Shown in pieces: positions 1-9,565 of a stretch of 27,453 nucleotides of DNA. Source of the DNA: Saprolegnia diclina VS20. Taxonomy: Eukaryota; Oomycota; Saprolegniomycetes; Saprolegniales; Saprolegniaceae. The DNA lies in the NCBI RefSeq assembly GCF_000281045.1, contig NW_008246069.1:1052694-1080146 (forward strand). The letters run 5' to 3'. The notes beneath the pieces were generated by a model that worked only from the letters and a program-made list of their open reading frames with translations, was not told where the DNA came from and ran no database searches. The position numbers were made by a program, and so were the translations under genes. Within the stretch, counting starts at the first letter, position 1; each line of letters begins with the position of its first letter.

Positions 1-398
1 GCGTACTCGATGGACGTGAGCTCGCCGAGGAGCAAACGCCGCATGTACGAAGGGTAGATGCTCGTGTTGGACTCGGCGCTCGCGTACGTCTTGGCCACGA
101 CCGACGTGGGCGCGAGAAGATCGAGCGAGCCATTGGCTTGCGTGGATAAGAACTGGTTGACGAGGTCGACGAGAAAAGCTTGGTGGCCCGACACGTTGTA
201 GCCGGCCCACCACAGGTCGTTGGCGAAGCTGGGCTGGAGCAACTGCAGGTACCGGACGCCGGCGGCGAGCGACGCGATAACGTAGACAAGACTTGCGCCT
301 GCAACAAGGCGCTGGCGCGTGGTCACGACGTGCAGTGGCAGCACTGGCCCGGCGAGGCGGACGCTGCCCGTCCCCACCTGGGGCCCAACGCGGCTCAT
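1..398 (-). CDS. Multi-pass membrane protein, N-terminal part (runs off left edge)
   Basis: The reading frame is open from an ATG at 398 to the window edge (132 codons), so only the N-terminal part is present. A short basic cytosolic start (MSRVGPQVG) is followed by one predicted membrane helix at about residues 31-52 (LVAGASLVYVIASLAAG). After it comes a polar, presumably non-cytosolic stretch with NVSG, NGSL and NTSI glycosylation-type sites. The frame resembles the start and ectodomain of the damaged gene at 24888-26504 (the same MSRV start, one helix, then an Asn-rich ectodomain). I believe both belong to a large unnamed membrane protein family of Saprolegniales, but this rests on memory and general architecture. 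Function unknown. A 12-bp palindrome lies 4 nt upstream of the start codon. Confidence 0.6.
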   Translation of the reverse strand, partial: MSRVGPQVGTGSVRLAGPVLPLHVVTTRQRLVAGASLVYVIASLAAGVRYLQLLQPSFANDLWWAGYNVSGHQAFLVDLVNQFLSTQANGSLDLLAPTSVVAKTYASAESNTSIYPSYMRRLLLGELTSIEY

Positions 399-401
399 TA
401 T

Positions 402-413
402 CGGTTATAACCG
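402..413. repeat. 12-bp perfect palindrome next to a start codon
   Basis: CGGTTATAACCG is its own reverse complement. It lies 4 nt upstream of the ATG of the membrane protein gene at 1-398 and could be a dimeric transcription factor site or part of the 5' leader. No function can be assigned from sequence alone. Confidence 0.4.
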
Positions 414-573
414 GTGCGCCGTTTCATAGTGGCCTTTCTAGCAGCAGACAAAACCTTCCACCTTTGCGTCCACCAAGAGCGCTAGCATTGCAGGTGGTAA
501 GCAGAGGCATCTCCCGTATTGGCTAGCAATGTCACACAGTGCGTTATGACACACGCGCGTCAATGTTTTGTCA

Positions 574-2445
574 TTAGAAATCGTACAAGTCTTCTTCACG
601 CTTCGCGTCGACGGCCTTGGCATCGTCGAGCTTGGCGGCGTCGGCGACCGTCCCCGGTTGGTGTTTTGGGCTGTCGGGTGCAAGCCAGGCGGAAATCTCG
701 GTCTTGAGCGCTTCGTCCGGCACGAGTTGCCCGAGGCCGAGCGGCTCGCCCGTTACGGGGCACCGGCTGCCATAGTTGTTGAACCATTTTTCAACCACCT
801 AGAGCCATCTCAAAATACGACTTTCAAACGCACAATATGCCGTGTACCTTGCGCTCAAAGACGTGGCCGTACGGCGATTTCAGAGGGTCCTGGAGCAGCT
901 TTTTCGTGATCGCGCACCGGAATTCCGTCGGCACATCCTCGTCACTCGGTGTTTTGCGTCCTTTGGCGCTCTTCTTCTTCTTGGTCTTGACGGGCGGGTC
1001 GTCTGCGACTTGTGTGGCATCCGGGCGGCGGTCCGTCTCGGGTGGCATGCTCAGTCGCTGGAGCGCCGGGAGGTCCCCAAGCAGCGCGAAATCTTCCTTC
1101 CGAGAGAGCGGCACGATGGGCACATGTGGCTTTTCCTTTGGCGGTGACGACGACGACGCGCTCGGGGGATTTGACGCCGGTGGTTTCTTCGGACTCGCAG
1201 CTTGGGCCTCGCCGACGTCGTCCAGCATTGTCTTGATCTCCATCGAGATGGTGAGCTGGGCCGCGATCGCACCCCGCGACGTCTTCACAAGCACGTCGGC
1301 GCCATGCACCACCAGCGTCTAGCTCCCTCGACTCGACATCTCTGCCATTATATTGAGCAAACACGTACGCGCACGATCTCGCTGCGGTTGTGATAGGCGG
1401 CTTCATGCAAAGCTGTCCAGTGCAGCGCGTTGACCGCGTTCATATCAACGCCGTGGTCGAGAAGCAGCTAGTACAGGTCATAGCGCACCGTATTCGCAAC
1501 AAGGGAATACCTTGACGACGTCGACGTGGCCTTGCCGCGCCGCTTCGCCAAGTGGCGTCTGTCCCGCAAACGGGCAAAGTGCAAACTCGGGGCAGACCGC
1601 GGTTGGATCGGCGCCTACATATAGGTATAAGATCGTAGTGCTGGTGAAAACGTAGGTCGTACCAGCTCGCAAGAGCTCCTTGGCAATCGAAACGAAACCG
1701 CGATGGCACGCTTCGTGCAGTGGGCTCCAACTAACCGAGTTGGTCGCGTTGACATTCGACTTGGCCTTGATGAGCTTGAGTGCGAGCACTTCGATGCCAT
1801 AGGCGCCTAAGCCAATAGCGATTACGTCCTAGCGTCCACAGGGAGTTGGAGGTTACAGGCAATGTGAAGGGGCGTAAAGCCTGCCGAGAAGGACCCAGGG
1901 CCGCGCGTCGTCTTGGTGGCAAGCACAGTCGCGGTCTTCTCGCGGTCCATCTCGAGCATCGCCTTCAAGATTACCTTGCCTGCGTCGACCGTGTTGAGCG
2001 TATGGCAGCTCGCGTGCAGTGGCGTCCAGCCGTCTTCGTTGGGCGAAAAGAGCCGTGCTCGGTCCAGCACCACGCGGTCATCGGCGACGTTGACCACGAG
2101 GTACTTGTCGACGTCGGTCTCGTCGATATCGGGCTCGGCGTCGATCACGGGTGACGCCGCGGCGTCGTCGGCCTTCTTCTCAACGACGCGCGCGACGCCG
2201 TCGCTCCCAATGAGCATGATGGTTGCACCTTGAGGCTTGGCGGTCCGGTAGCGCTTCTTGCCCACGTGAAAGTCATACAGGCGGTACATGTCTACACTAA
2301 TGGTCCGTGCATGCTGCTGCATGGTCGACGTACCTGGGAAGCGGATGTAGCGCGGGTCAATACCCTGGAACATGGCTTCGCCGATGAGCATCGTGCACGC
2401 GATCATCTGCCCGAGGTCGCCGTTCGTCGAGATGCCACCGCCCAT
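574..2445 (-). CDS. Ankyrin-repeat U-box E3 ubiquitin ligase, possibly N-myristoylated
   Basis: Seven exons (2445-2334, 2291-1857, 1806-1663, 1614-1511, 1467-1369, 1318-848, 798-574) with GT..AG introns of 42-50 nt give 529 aa in a continuous frame. Splicing restores ankyrin motifs cut in the genomic frame, such as TPLHIACAYG and LLRAGADPTA. About five ankyrin repeats lie at residues 122-325. An acidic/basic linker with a KTKKKKSAK stretch follows. A U-box is at about 431-490 (FRCAITKKLLQDPL, then W and CPVTGEPL), completed across the last intron. U-boxes recruit E2 enzymes and transfer ubiquitin; ankyrin repeats probably select the substrate. The start at 2445 is chosen because MGGGIS fits the N-myristoylation pattern (Gly2, Ser6), which would put the ligase at membranes. 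An in-frame ATG at 2571 would add 42 residues and remove that signal. Confidence 0.8.
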
Positions 2446-3422
2446 GGCTGCCGTTTGCTCACTGCGCCGTTTCAAGCTCTTTTCGAGATCTTGACTTTGC
2501 ACCAAATCCAACTTAACAACGACACGCTCCATACTCCGAGAGCGCAACTTAACGCAACACACCACAGTCATCCATGATCAACGCTTCTATTTTGCATGCA
2601 TCGCGTAAGCGTAGCCAGCGCCAAGAGCCCGTTGCTCAACCGTAACTTCGCGGCAGCGACTGGTCTCCTTCTGGCACGACGCAATGAGCTGGCAACATGA
2701 GCGAGAACCTGAACGACGCCACCTTGTGCCACTGCAAGGTCCGTTGGCTATGGCACAGCTCGACAGAGTCCAAGGCCTGCCTGCTCGTGGTGGCGCGGCG
2801 GCAAGTACCCAGGCGCCAAGCTAAAGGAAGGCGGGCCTATGGCGCAGTACTCCGGCAACGACGAGCTGTGGCCGCGCCGTCATGTGCAAGCACTTATGCA
2901 ACACGCGACAGCGTGGGACCAGTTGTTGCAGTTGGCGCCACCAGCTGCTACGACGGATGCACCGGATCGCGTCACGCACCAAGTTCACGATCGACCGACC
3001 ATATATCGACGTTCATCGGTCGCCAATGTTCCTCTTCATCGCTCGCGTCTGCCATAGTCTACTGACGACGGCAAGCAGCCTCTTCACTCGCACCAGCCCC
3101 GCCTCGGTGGCTTTTCTCCAAGACTCTGCCGTTCCTAGCCGGCGACTAGGCTAGATTCCTAAACCGCCTTTGGCCTCTGCCTCCCATACTCTTCATGTAG
3201 CCCATTTACGATTTATACATTGACGCTCTTGGCGTCAGCAGCGCTCGGGGTGGAGTTAATGGTTTGTCAAGTCAACTTGTTGCATCAACACGGATGGCGA
3301 CCGCCCGTTCAACGTGCGGTCCGGATTGGCCAATCGCGACGCGAGATTCCGGATCCGGATACGAGAGCGCCAATCAGAAGCCGAGGAATCCGTGGGGCGT
3401 TGAAGTTTTGGATTTCACTGAC
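2446..3422. other. Intergenic stretch between divergent genes; no confident gene
   Basis: This stretch holds the presumed promoters of the minus-strand ankyrin/U-box gene and the plus-strand acyl-CoA dehydrogenase. Open frames at 2697-3065 and 2839-3057 (plus) have no recognisable domain and irregular composition; they may be decayed coding sequence or chance. Two CCAAT pentamers lie at 3330-3334 and 3370-3374, upstream of the initiator-like element at 3423. Confidence 0.5.
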
Positions 3423-3438
3423 GCTCATTTCGAGATTC
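3423..3438 (+). promoter_or_regulatory. Oomycete initiator (Inr)-like element of the acyl-CoA dehydrogenase gene
   Basis: GCTCATTTCGAGATTC closely resembles the oomycete initiator consensus (GCTCATT followed by pyrimidines and an A/T-rich end). It sits 12 nt before the ATG at 3451, the usual short-leader arrangement, and supports that ATG over the upstream in-frame ATG at 3220. Confidence 0.65.
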
Positions 3439-3450
3439 GCCGCCAGCCCG

Positions 3451-5316
3451 ATGGTCCTTGCTGCTGCCCGCTTGACGCGCCGCCTGGCGCCCCGCGCGAC
3501 CCGCGCCTTCGCTTCGAAGGAGACGCCAAAGCTCAAGAGCGCGGACGAGGCCGCGTCGGGCGTGAGCTACACGCGCGGGCTCTTCCTCGGCGTCAACAAC
3601 GCCAAGCTCGCGTTCCCGTACCCCAAGCTCTCGGAAGACGAGGTCGCGACGCTCCAGATGCTCGTCGACCCGGTCATCAAGACGTTCGAGACGATCGATG
3701 GCCGCAAGATTGACGAGACCAAGACGATCCCGGCCGAGACCATGGACAACCTCAAGGAACTCGGCCTCTTTGGCCTCCAGATCCCGGAAGAGCTCAACGG
3801 CCTCGGCCTCAGCAACACGGGCTACGCGCGCGTGTGCGAAGAGCTCATTGACGGCTCGATCGCGGTCACGCTCATGGCGCACCAGTCGATCGGTCTCAAG
3901 GGCATTCTGCTCAACGGCAACGACGCGCAAAAGGAGAAGTACCTTCCGAAGCTCGCGACCGGCGAGCAAATGGCCGCGTTTGTGCTCACCGAGCCGAGCT
4001 CGGGCTCGGACGCGCAGTCGATCCAGACGCGCGCGGTCCTCTCGGAAGACAAGACGCACTTCATCCTGAACGGCGGCAAGATTTGGATCTCGAACGGCGG
4101 CTGGGCCGAGGTCATGACGGTCTTTGCCCAGACCAACGTCGGTGGCAAGGACAAGGTGACTGCGTTCATCGTCGAGCGTGCGTTTGGCGGCGTCACGAGC
4201 GGCCCGCCCGAGGACAAGCTCGGTATCCGCGGCTCCAACACGTGCCAAGTGTTCTTTGACAACGTCAAGATCCCTGTCGAGAACGTGCTCGGTGGCGGCG
4301 CCGACGGCAAGACCGGCGGTATCGCAGGCGTCGGCCACGGCTTCAAGGTGGCCATGAACATCCTCAACAACGGTCGGTTTGGTATCGGCGCGGCGTCCGG
4401 CGGCAACCTCCGCCGTGTCATCAACATGGCGGCCGAGCATGCGACGACGCGCAAGCAGTTTGGCTCGACGCTCTCGTCGTTTGGCCTTATCAAGGAGAAG
4501 TTTGGCAACCTTGCGCTGCAGACGTATGCGATTGAGAGCATGGCGTACATGACGACCGGTATGATTGACCGCGGCGACCCGTTCTGCGAGATCGAAGCCG
4601 CCATGTGCAAGGTGTACGGCTCGGAGGCCGCCTTCAACGGCATCAACGAAGCCATCCAGGTCATGGGCGGCACGGGCTTCATGAAGGACTGGCCGTTTGA
4701 GCGCTACATGCGCGACGCGCGGATTCTGTCGATTTTCGAGGGCACCAACGAGATCTTGCGCATGTTGATCGCGCTCTCGGGCGTCAAGACGGCCGGCGAG
4801 CGCCTCTCGGTGGTCGGCAGCCTCTTCCAGAACCCGTTCCAGGACCCGGCTGCGATTGCGTCCGAGATCTCGGACCGCGTCCAGAAGAAGCTCAACCTCA
4901 AGAAGACGCCGCTGGAAGGGGTGCACCCCAACTTGAAGGCGTCGGCCGAGCTCCTCCAGGCGCGGACCGCCGAGTTTGGTGACATCATTGAGACGTTGCT
5001 GCGCAAGCACGGCAAGAACATTATTCACGAGCAGCTCCAGATGAAGCGCGTCGCCGATGCGGCCATTCAGCTGTTTGCGATGACGGCGACCATCTCGCGT
5101 GCGACGACGGCGCTCAACGAGAAGACGCCGACCGCCGCCCACGAGCAGGCGCTTGCGTCGCTCTTTGCCGAGTACGCCAGCGACAAGATTCTGGTCGAGC
5201 TCCGCGCGATCCGCACGCACAAGAAGAAGGACGAGCGTCTCTGCGCGATTGCCGACCAAATGTTTACCGAAGTCAAGTACATTCCGTCGCACCCGACCGG
5301 CGTCAACTCGCAGTAA
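3451..5316 (+). CDS. Mitochondrial very-long-chain-type acyl-CoA dehydrogenase
   Basis: A single exon encodes 621 aa, matching the extended VLCAD/ACAD9 subgroup (about 620-655 aa) rather than the roughly 400-aa short and medium chain enzymes. The product catalyses FAD-dependent alpha,beta-dehydrogenation of long-chain acyl-CoA, the first step of mitochondrial beta-oxidation. The N-terminus (MVLAAARLTRRLAPRATRAF) is Arg/Ala-rich without acids, as expected of a mitochondrial presequence. FVLTEPSSGSDAQS at about 177-190 and IWISNGG at about 211-217 are the FAD/substrate-binding signatures. IFEGTNEILRM carries the expected catalytic Glu430. The C-terminal 170 residues form the extra helical domain that places VLCAD on the inner membrane. 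The start is chosen from the initiator 12 nt upstream and the presequence; the frame is open from 3220. A 636-codon open frame on the opposite strand is a composition artefact. Confidence 0.93.
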   Translation: MVLAAARLTRRLAPRATRAFASKETPKLKSADEAASGVSYTRGLFLGVNNAKLAFPYPKLSEDEVATLQMLVDPVIKTFETIDGRKIDETKTIPAETMDNLKELGLFGLQIPEELNGLGLSNTGYARVCEELIDGSIAVTLMAHQSIGLKGILLNGNDAQKEKYLPKLATGEQMAAFVLTEPSSGSDAQSIQTRAVLSEDKTHFILNGGKIWISNGGWAEVMTVFAQTNVGGKDKVTAFIVERAFGGVTSGPPEDKLGIRGSNTCQVFFDNVKIPVENVLGGGADGKTGGIAGVGHGFKVAMNILNNGRFGIGAASGGNLRRVINMAAEHATTRKQFGSTLSSFGLIKEKFGNLALQTYAIESMAYMTTGMIDRGDPFCEIEAAMCKVYGSEAAFNGINEAIQVMGGTGFMKDWPFERYMRDARILSIFEGTNEILRMLIALSGVKTAGERLSVVGSLFQNPFQDPAAIASEISDRVQKKLNLKKTPLEGVHPNLKASAELLQARTAEFGDIIETLLRKHGKNIIHEQLQMKRVADAAIQLFAMTATISRATTALNEKTPTAAHEQALASLFAEYASDKILVELRAIRTHKKKDERLCAIADQMFTEVKYIPSHPTGVNSQ

Positions 5317-5812
5317 GCACAACAAGCAGTAATATTAGTTGAGTGTGGTTTCCTTGTCCTCAGAGCACCAGTCGAGACGTCGACGTCTATGGCCCCCGTC
5401 CTACTGCATCGCCGTGATCGGTGTGTCTTGGCCTATTGCGACGCTGTCGAGCTCGATGCAGACGGTGGTCGCTGCGACAGTCGACTCTAAATGGCTTTGG
5501 AAGCGACGTCTGGACTCGGTATCGCTACGGGACTGGGTCTGGCGAGCCGTCAGGAGTACTGCTACGATGCAGCCGCACCGTAAACCCCAAGCTCACCAGT
5601 GATGAGCTAGGATTAGCCCAGGCTGGGATTAGCTGGTGCGGTGAGTCACCACACCGGCTAAAGTTGCGTGCTTGTAGCCACACATCCAAACCGAGGGTTG
5701 ACAAACGCCAAGGTCGCCCGAATGGCTAGTGACACCAGGATGGACGACGCGGGATCAACCGAAGGCGACAGCGTTGAAGAGCCCACAAACGACTATTTTG
5801 CTGTCTAAACAC
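5317..5812. other. Intergenic stretch between convergent genes; nothing recognised
   Basis: This region holds the 3' ends of the acyl-CoA dehydrogenase (plus) and the orphan gene at 5813-7199 (minus). Short open frames (for example 5421-5729 plus) show no domain. I see no RNA gene or repeat of note. Confidence 0.5.
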
Positions 5813-7199
5813 TTAGGATGTGGGTCCTAATTTGAGTTTGCCAAATGAAAAGGTCATGACTTTGCACTCTTGCAGATCGACATCGTCGTCGAGACTGGGT
5901 GGATGGGGCTTGACCTTGGACATGAGTCGTCCATGTGCTTGTTTTGAGTTGGCCTGAAAGATGCTGCGTCGATTCTCTTGTAGTGCGTCCAGACGTTCCT
6001 GCAAGACCTGGGACGTTGTTCGCTCCTCATGCATCTTGTCGGCCACGGGACGGGATGCCGGTTGCCGCGGTGTCATGCTGGTTGTCGGTGCCAAAATCTC
6101 TTGGATCACGTGGGTGGCTTTACGCGGCGACGCTCGCCCAATGCCGATCGGCTTGATCGGACCTCCTTTGGGCAGCACGGTGCGCTTGGGTTCGTGCGGT
6201 CTGGGGCTCCGACTCGACGTAGATGCATTGGTGGGCGCAGGTTTCGGACACTCGGTCGTCGCCGCAATCTCTATCTCGGACGCCACGTCCGTGTAAATGT
6301 TGTCGATCAACGCAATGTGGTCGCGGTTGGTGCTCGACGCGGTCACCATCTCGGTCGCCTACAGCCTTGTCAGCATGCCGCGTCGATGCTTTTAGAGCAC
6401 ACACCAGCAGGAACCGGTCGCAGAACCGCTGCGCATCGATCGTGTCGTCGCCCTATCCGCAGACAATGTGTCCATATTTATTCGTGTGGAAAGGCTGCAA
6501 GAGACTGCGAAAAGGAGATCTTCGACCGCTTCGGGCGTCCATGCCATTGACGCTTTGAAGCGGCTCTTCCGCTGCACGGTGTTGCCCATTTGCTTGGCGA
6601 TGCAGATACTCATGACGTGGCACTTGTGCCGGTCCAGCACCGCGTTGTTCGCGCCGGCGCTGAGGTCAAACAGCTCCGTGAGGCGCGTGTGCACCTCGGC
6701 GGCCGCGAGCGCCTTGAGATCCATCTTGGACGACCCCCCCATCGTACCGAGGAGGACGCGCTGGGTGCCCTGTCGCCGCGCTCGTATCGACTGCTTGCGC
6801 GACCGCGCATGGAGGCCGTACACTGCATGTAAACTATCGCGCTACGACCAACAAAGCCATGGTATCCGCGTGTAGGTGTCGCTATACCTTGTTGCTCAAG
6901 CGGGCTGGCTTGTCAATCAGTGCTGCGTCGAGCCGTGACATTTTTGTGTGCCACGAGCCTTTCTGCGTCGATGGCTCTGAGAGTGCGGCGTGCAGCTGTG
7001 CGAGCTGGAGCGCTTCGTACTCGCGGTCACTCCCGACAGCCACGTACGGCCCGGACGGTTCAAACCCGGAAAAGACGTTGAGAAGGATGTCGACGCCGAG
7101 CTCCGAGTGCATGTCGACGCGGGGTGGTAACGTCGAGACGAACGCGTCGATCTTGCGCAGCGAGTCGGCGCGGCCACCGCCTTGTATCCGAGGAATCAT
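5813..7199 (-). CDS. Orphan four-exon gene, 413-aa protein of unknown function
   Basis: Four exons (7199-6888, 6841-6506, 6452-6405, 6358-5813) separated by 46, 53 and 46 nt introns join in frame to 413 aa; all three introns are phase 0, and one exon is only 48 nt. The middle intron has a weaker donor (GTCTCT); the other two are ordinary. The first half looks globular and helical (for example RADSLRKIDAFVSTLPPRVD and ALAAAEVHTRLTELFDLS). The splice of the third exon gives GDDTIDAQRFCDRFLL. The second half is low-complexity and basic (proline, Thr/Ser-rich), then a charged helical segment (VLQERLDALQENRRSIFQAN). There is no signal peptide or membrane segment. I recognise no family. The open frame across four phase-compatible exons is the evidence that it is a gene. 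Confidence 0.6.
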
Positions 7200-8025
7200 G
7201 GCGCTAAGAATTTTGGCAGGTATCGTTCGCAACGTCGGTTTTTGTTGCTATTGTCGGATCCTGCACCCGAGAAAATCCTGCACGATAAGATTGACGTGAA
7301 CTATAGTGAACGGGATATATAGTTGAAGGCGCCATTCATATAATCGATGTGCAAGGTGCGCTTGCGCCGTCTGCATAAAGCATGAATGCATTCGCGATAC
7401 CTATATTGTCGATGGGTCTCTCCCATTTTTGATCTGGCCAAAGCTTAGACGTCGGCGCCAACGTTAGGTTTTCGCGCCAAATTGACCCGACGCTATAAAT
7501 AGAACGCGCATTTCTCAAAACTGTCTTTTGATGACGTCATTTTGAGTCTTGATGAGACGTATTGGAGAAATAAAGTTCAATATCCGACACTTTAATCCAA
7601 CCGCGGATTTTGTGAAACAGAGTGTCATACAGAGTCTTGGTCGCGGTCTGCGAGCATGGTTCGACTCGAGTGCATTGCCAAGCAATGTGTCCTTTGCATC
7701 CCGCTGACCTCGCAGCCCTTTGCTAAAGTCCACTCCACGCGAAACGCGTGTGTTCAGTTGGCCGGCTCCGTTGGTTCCCAGACACCTGCCAGAATCCACG
7801 CCACATCCCAGGAACACTCGTTACTTACAAGGAGCGTCCTGCGTATAAAATACATCTATTTTTATTTTGCATACAATAATAAAGTATACCTGTATTAAAT
7901 ACGCAAACGAGGCCTTTCGGCTCAGTCCTAATTAGGACCCATTCCACATCGCCCGAACCTAGATATACAAGGTGGCATTTTTGGATTTGCGCCCGTCGAG
8001 CCGACCTACTCGTGCTAACGTTACC
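7200..8025. other. Intergenic stretch between divergent genes, A/T-rich in the middle
   Basis: This is the upstream region shared by the orphan gene (minus) and the small membrane protein gene at 8026 (plus). A TATA-like CTATAAATAG lies near 7493-7502 and the stretch 7850-7900 is strongly A/T-rich. An initiator-like CCCATTCCACATCG at 7938-7951 may mark the start site of the 8026 gene. The 100-codon minus-strand frame at 7515-7817 shows no domain and is not called. Confidence 0.45.
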
Positions 8026-8361
8026 ATGTCTGCGCCGCCGATGACCCCCGTGACGACCGACTACGCGGCCATCGTTGACGCCAAGGAGAAGGCTGGTAGC
8101 CCGGCGCCTGGTGCCTACAAGCCCGTCTTCCTCGGCATCTCGGCGCGCGACCTCGTCTTGATCCCGTGCCTCCTGGTCTTCTTCTACGCGGTCGTCGCCA
8201 GCTTCTTTAGCCTCCTCTTGCACGCCGTCGTGCAAACGCAAAACTCGAACGCGGCGCTCTGGATGTTCTTTGGCATCTTTGTCCTCGCGCTCATCATGGC
8301 CACCTTCTTCCTCAACGTCTCGGCGGCGAAGAAGTCGGAGCCGGAAAAGGCCGACGCATAA
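8026..8361 (+). CDS. Small membrane protein with two hydrophobic helices, first of a tandem pair
   Basis: A 111-aa protein has a polar N-terminal tail and two predicted membrane helices, at about residues 44-66 (LVLIPCLLVFFYAVVASFF) and 75-97 (AALWMFFGIFVLALIMATFF). The C-terminal tail is Lys/Glu-rich. The start at 8026 (MSAPPMTP) is preferred because the upstream in-frame extension from 7972 reads through untypical sequence. The protein shares layout and key residues with the product at 9077-9565: a charged pre-helix segment, a (L/F)IP in the first helix, and AALW at the start of the second. The two are probably tandem duplicates. Family and function are not recognised. Confidence 0.7.
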   Translation: MSAPPMTPVTTDYAAIVDAKEKAGSPAPGAYKPVFLGISARDLVLIPCLLVFFYAVVASFFSLLLHAVVQTQNSNAALWMFFGIFVLALIMATFFLNVSAAKKSEPEKADA

Positions 8362-9039
8362 GCCGCTCGCTGCAATACACTACTACTTTATTCTAGCTCA
8401 ATTGCATTGCGCTTGCAAAGCCATCGCGGATGCAGGGATCCGCCGCGGCCATCGCATCTCGCATGGGCACGCATTGGGAGTTGGCGCAGACGCTGGACAG
8501 GCCGCGCGTGACAGAGCCACTCTTCACCTCAATGACACGCATGGTTTTGCTTTGACGTGTCGACTGCACAAAGCACACTACTACTAGCTCCTCTGGAACA
8601 CTAATTTCTAGCTCTCATCAACGTCGCTGCGGATAACGAACCCGACGCTCGATGGCTGGCAGCCATGACCAAGGTACCAGGACGCCATGCCCATAGCCAC
8701 TTACTTGGTCGCTAGCTTCGTGCAGGCAAGCATGGCTACACCTCGCAGCGTCGAAATCGGGCGACGTCCAAGTCGTTTTCAGAGCACAAGGTACGAACCG
8801 TGGCATGGCGCACCTCGAGCTCGCCACCAACAGCTCGCTACCCAGAGCTACCCAGAGCTACCCAGAGCTACCGACCTCGCGCTGCCGACAGCTAGCGACC
8901 TCGCGCTGTCTAGAGCTAGCGACCAGTCGGTGGCCGGTTGCTCGCCAACCGCCGGCTCTTCCCCATCAAGATGGCGGGTCGCGTCTATTTTTACGGGCTA
9001 AAAATAGCCTTCGAAAAAGCACCGTTCGCCATTTTGCCT
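8362..9039. other. Intergenic stretch with short tandem repeats
   Basis: This sequence separates the two small membrane protein genes. Apart from the short tandem repeats at 8838-8924 and the promoter of the 9077 gene, nothing is recognised. Open frames here are frameshifted by the repeats and have no domain. Confidence 0.45.
8838..8924. repeat. Two adjacent short tandem repeats (10-bp and 24-bp units)
   Basis: A 10-bp unit, CCCAGAGCTA, is present three times exactly at 8841-8870, with partial units on both sides. It is directly followed by two copies of a 24-bp unit beginning CGACCTCGCGCTG (8872-8895 and 8896-8919) and the first bases of a third. The second block differs between copies at a few positions. 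Both blocks contain the AGCTA core, which suggests slippage from one ancestral sequence. Confidence 0.8.
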
Positions 9040-9053
9040 TTCATTTCGAATTT
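9040..9053 (+). promoter_or_regulatory. Oomycete initiator-like element of the 9077 gene
   Basis: TTCATTTCGAATTT matches the oomycete initiator pattern and is nearly the same core (TCATTTCGA) as the element before the acyl-CoA dehydrogenase gene. It lies 23 nt before the ATG at 9077 and supports that start. Confidence 0.65.
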
Positions 9054-9076
9054 GGCTCGCCGCCAGCACATCCAGC

Positions 9077-9565
9077 ATGTCGACCGAAGCCGCTGCCAAC
9101 GACGTCGCGTCGGACGTCAAGGTCGAGATCGAGCCCGAGGGGGCCAAGCCGACAGAGGCCGCCACGCTCGACGTCAAGGTCGAGATCCAGCCCGAGACGA
9201 CCAAGCCGACAGACGCCAAGGCAAGCAAGAGCGACCAAAAGGTCGCACCGACCAAGGACTACCGCGCGCCGGATGCGCGTCCCGACTACCACGTCGTGTG
9301 CTGCGAGAATTCGTGGGGCGACATCTTCTTCATTCCGTTCCAGACAATTCTGCTCTACGGCTTTATGATTGGGTACTCGATCCTCATCGTCCAAGGCACG
9401 TACATGTCGACCATCTCCCAAGCGGCGCTGTGGATTTACTTTTTCGCATGGGCGGCGGGCGTTGTGTACCTCAGCGTGACGATTGCGACGGCCGACTGGG
9501 AAACGAGCCTCAAGTCGAAGCTTGCAACCAAGATGGCGGCCGAAGAAGGCGCTGCCATCGAGTAG
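9077..9565 (+). CDS. Small membrane protein with two hydrophobic helices, second of a tandem pair
   Basis: A 162-aa protein has a long acidic N-terminal region (about 65 residues) followed by two predicted membrane helices at about residues 86-108 (IFFIPFQTILLYGFMIGYS) and 117-139 (AALWIYFFAWAAGVVYLSV), then a Lys/Glu-rich tail. The N-terminal region contains an internal duplication: DVKVEIEPEGAKPTEAA is followed by DVKVEIQPETTKPTDAK, and the DNA repeats accordingly at about 9113-9217. The helix region is a clear relative of the product at 8026-8361. A pre-helix VVCCEN contains two adjacent cysteines that could be lipidated. The promoter carries an initiator element. The function is unknown. 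Confidence 0.75.
   Translation: MSTEAAANDVASDVKVEIEPEGAKPTEAATLDVKVEIQPETTKPTDAKASKSDQKVAPTKDYRAPDARPDYHVVCCENSWGDIFFIPFQTILLYGFMIGYSILIVQGTYMSTISQAALWIYFFAWAAGVVYLSVTIATADWETSLKSKLATKMAAEEGAAIE

Noticed and set aside
3220-3450. Upstream in-frame extension of the acyl-CoA dehydrogenase (77 codons)
   Set aside because: It includes the initiator element and CCAAT boxes, and a mitochondrial presequence begins exactly at the ATG at 3451.
3415-5325. 636-codon open frame on the minus strand opposite the acyl-CoA dehydrogenase
   Set aside because: The composition is a mirror of strongly G/C-ending codons on the plus strand (Arg, Leu, Ala, Val-rich, no domain). The plus-strand gene is certain.
5590-5670. 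Short G/C-rich stem-like sequence resembling an RNA gene
   Set aside because: No tRNA-like T-loop, anticodon arm or conserved RNA motif could be drawn.
7515-7817. 100-codon minus-strand open frame
   Set aside because: No domain, A/T-rich end and no promoter support; more likely chance.
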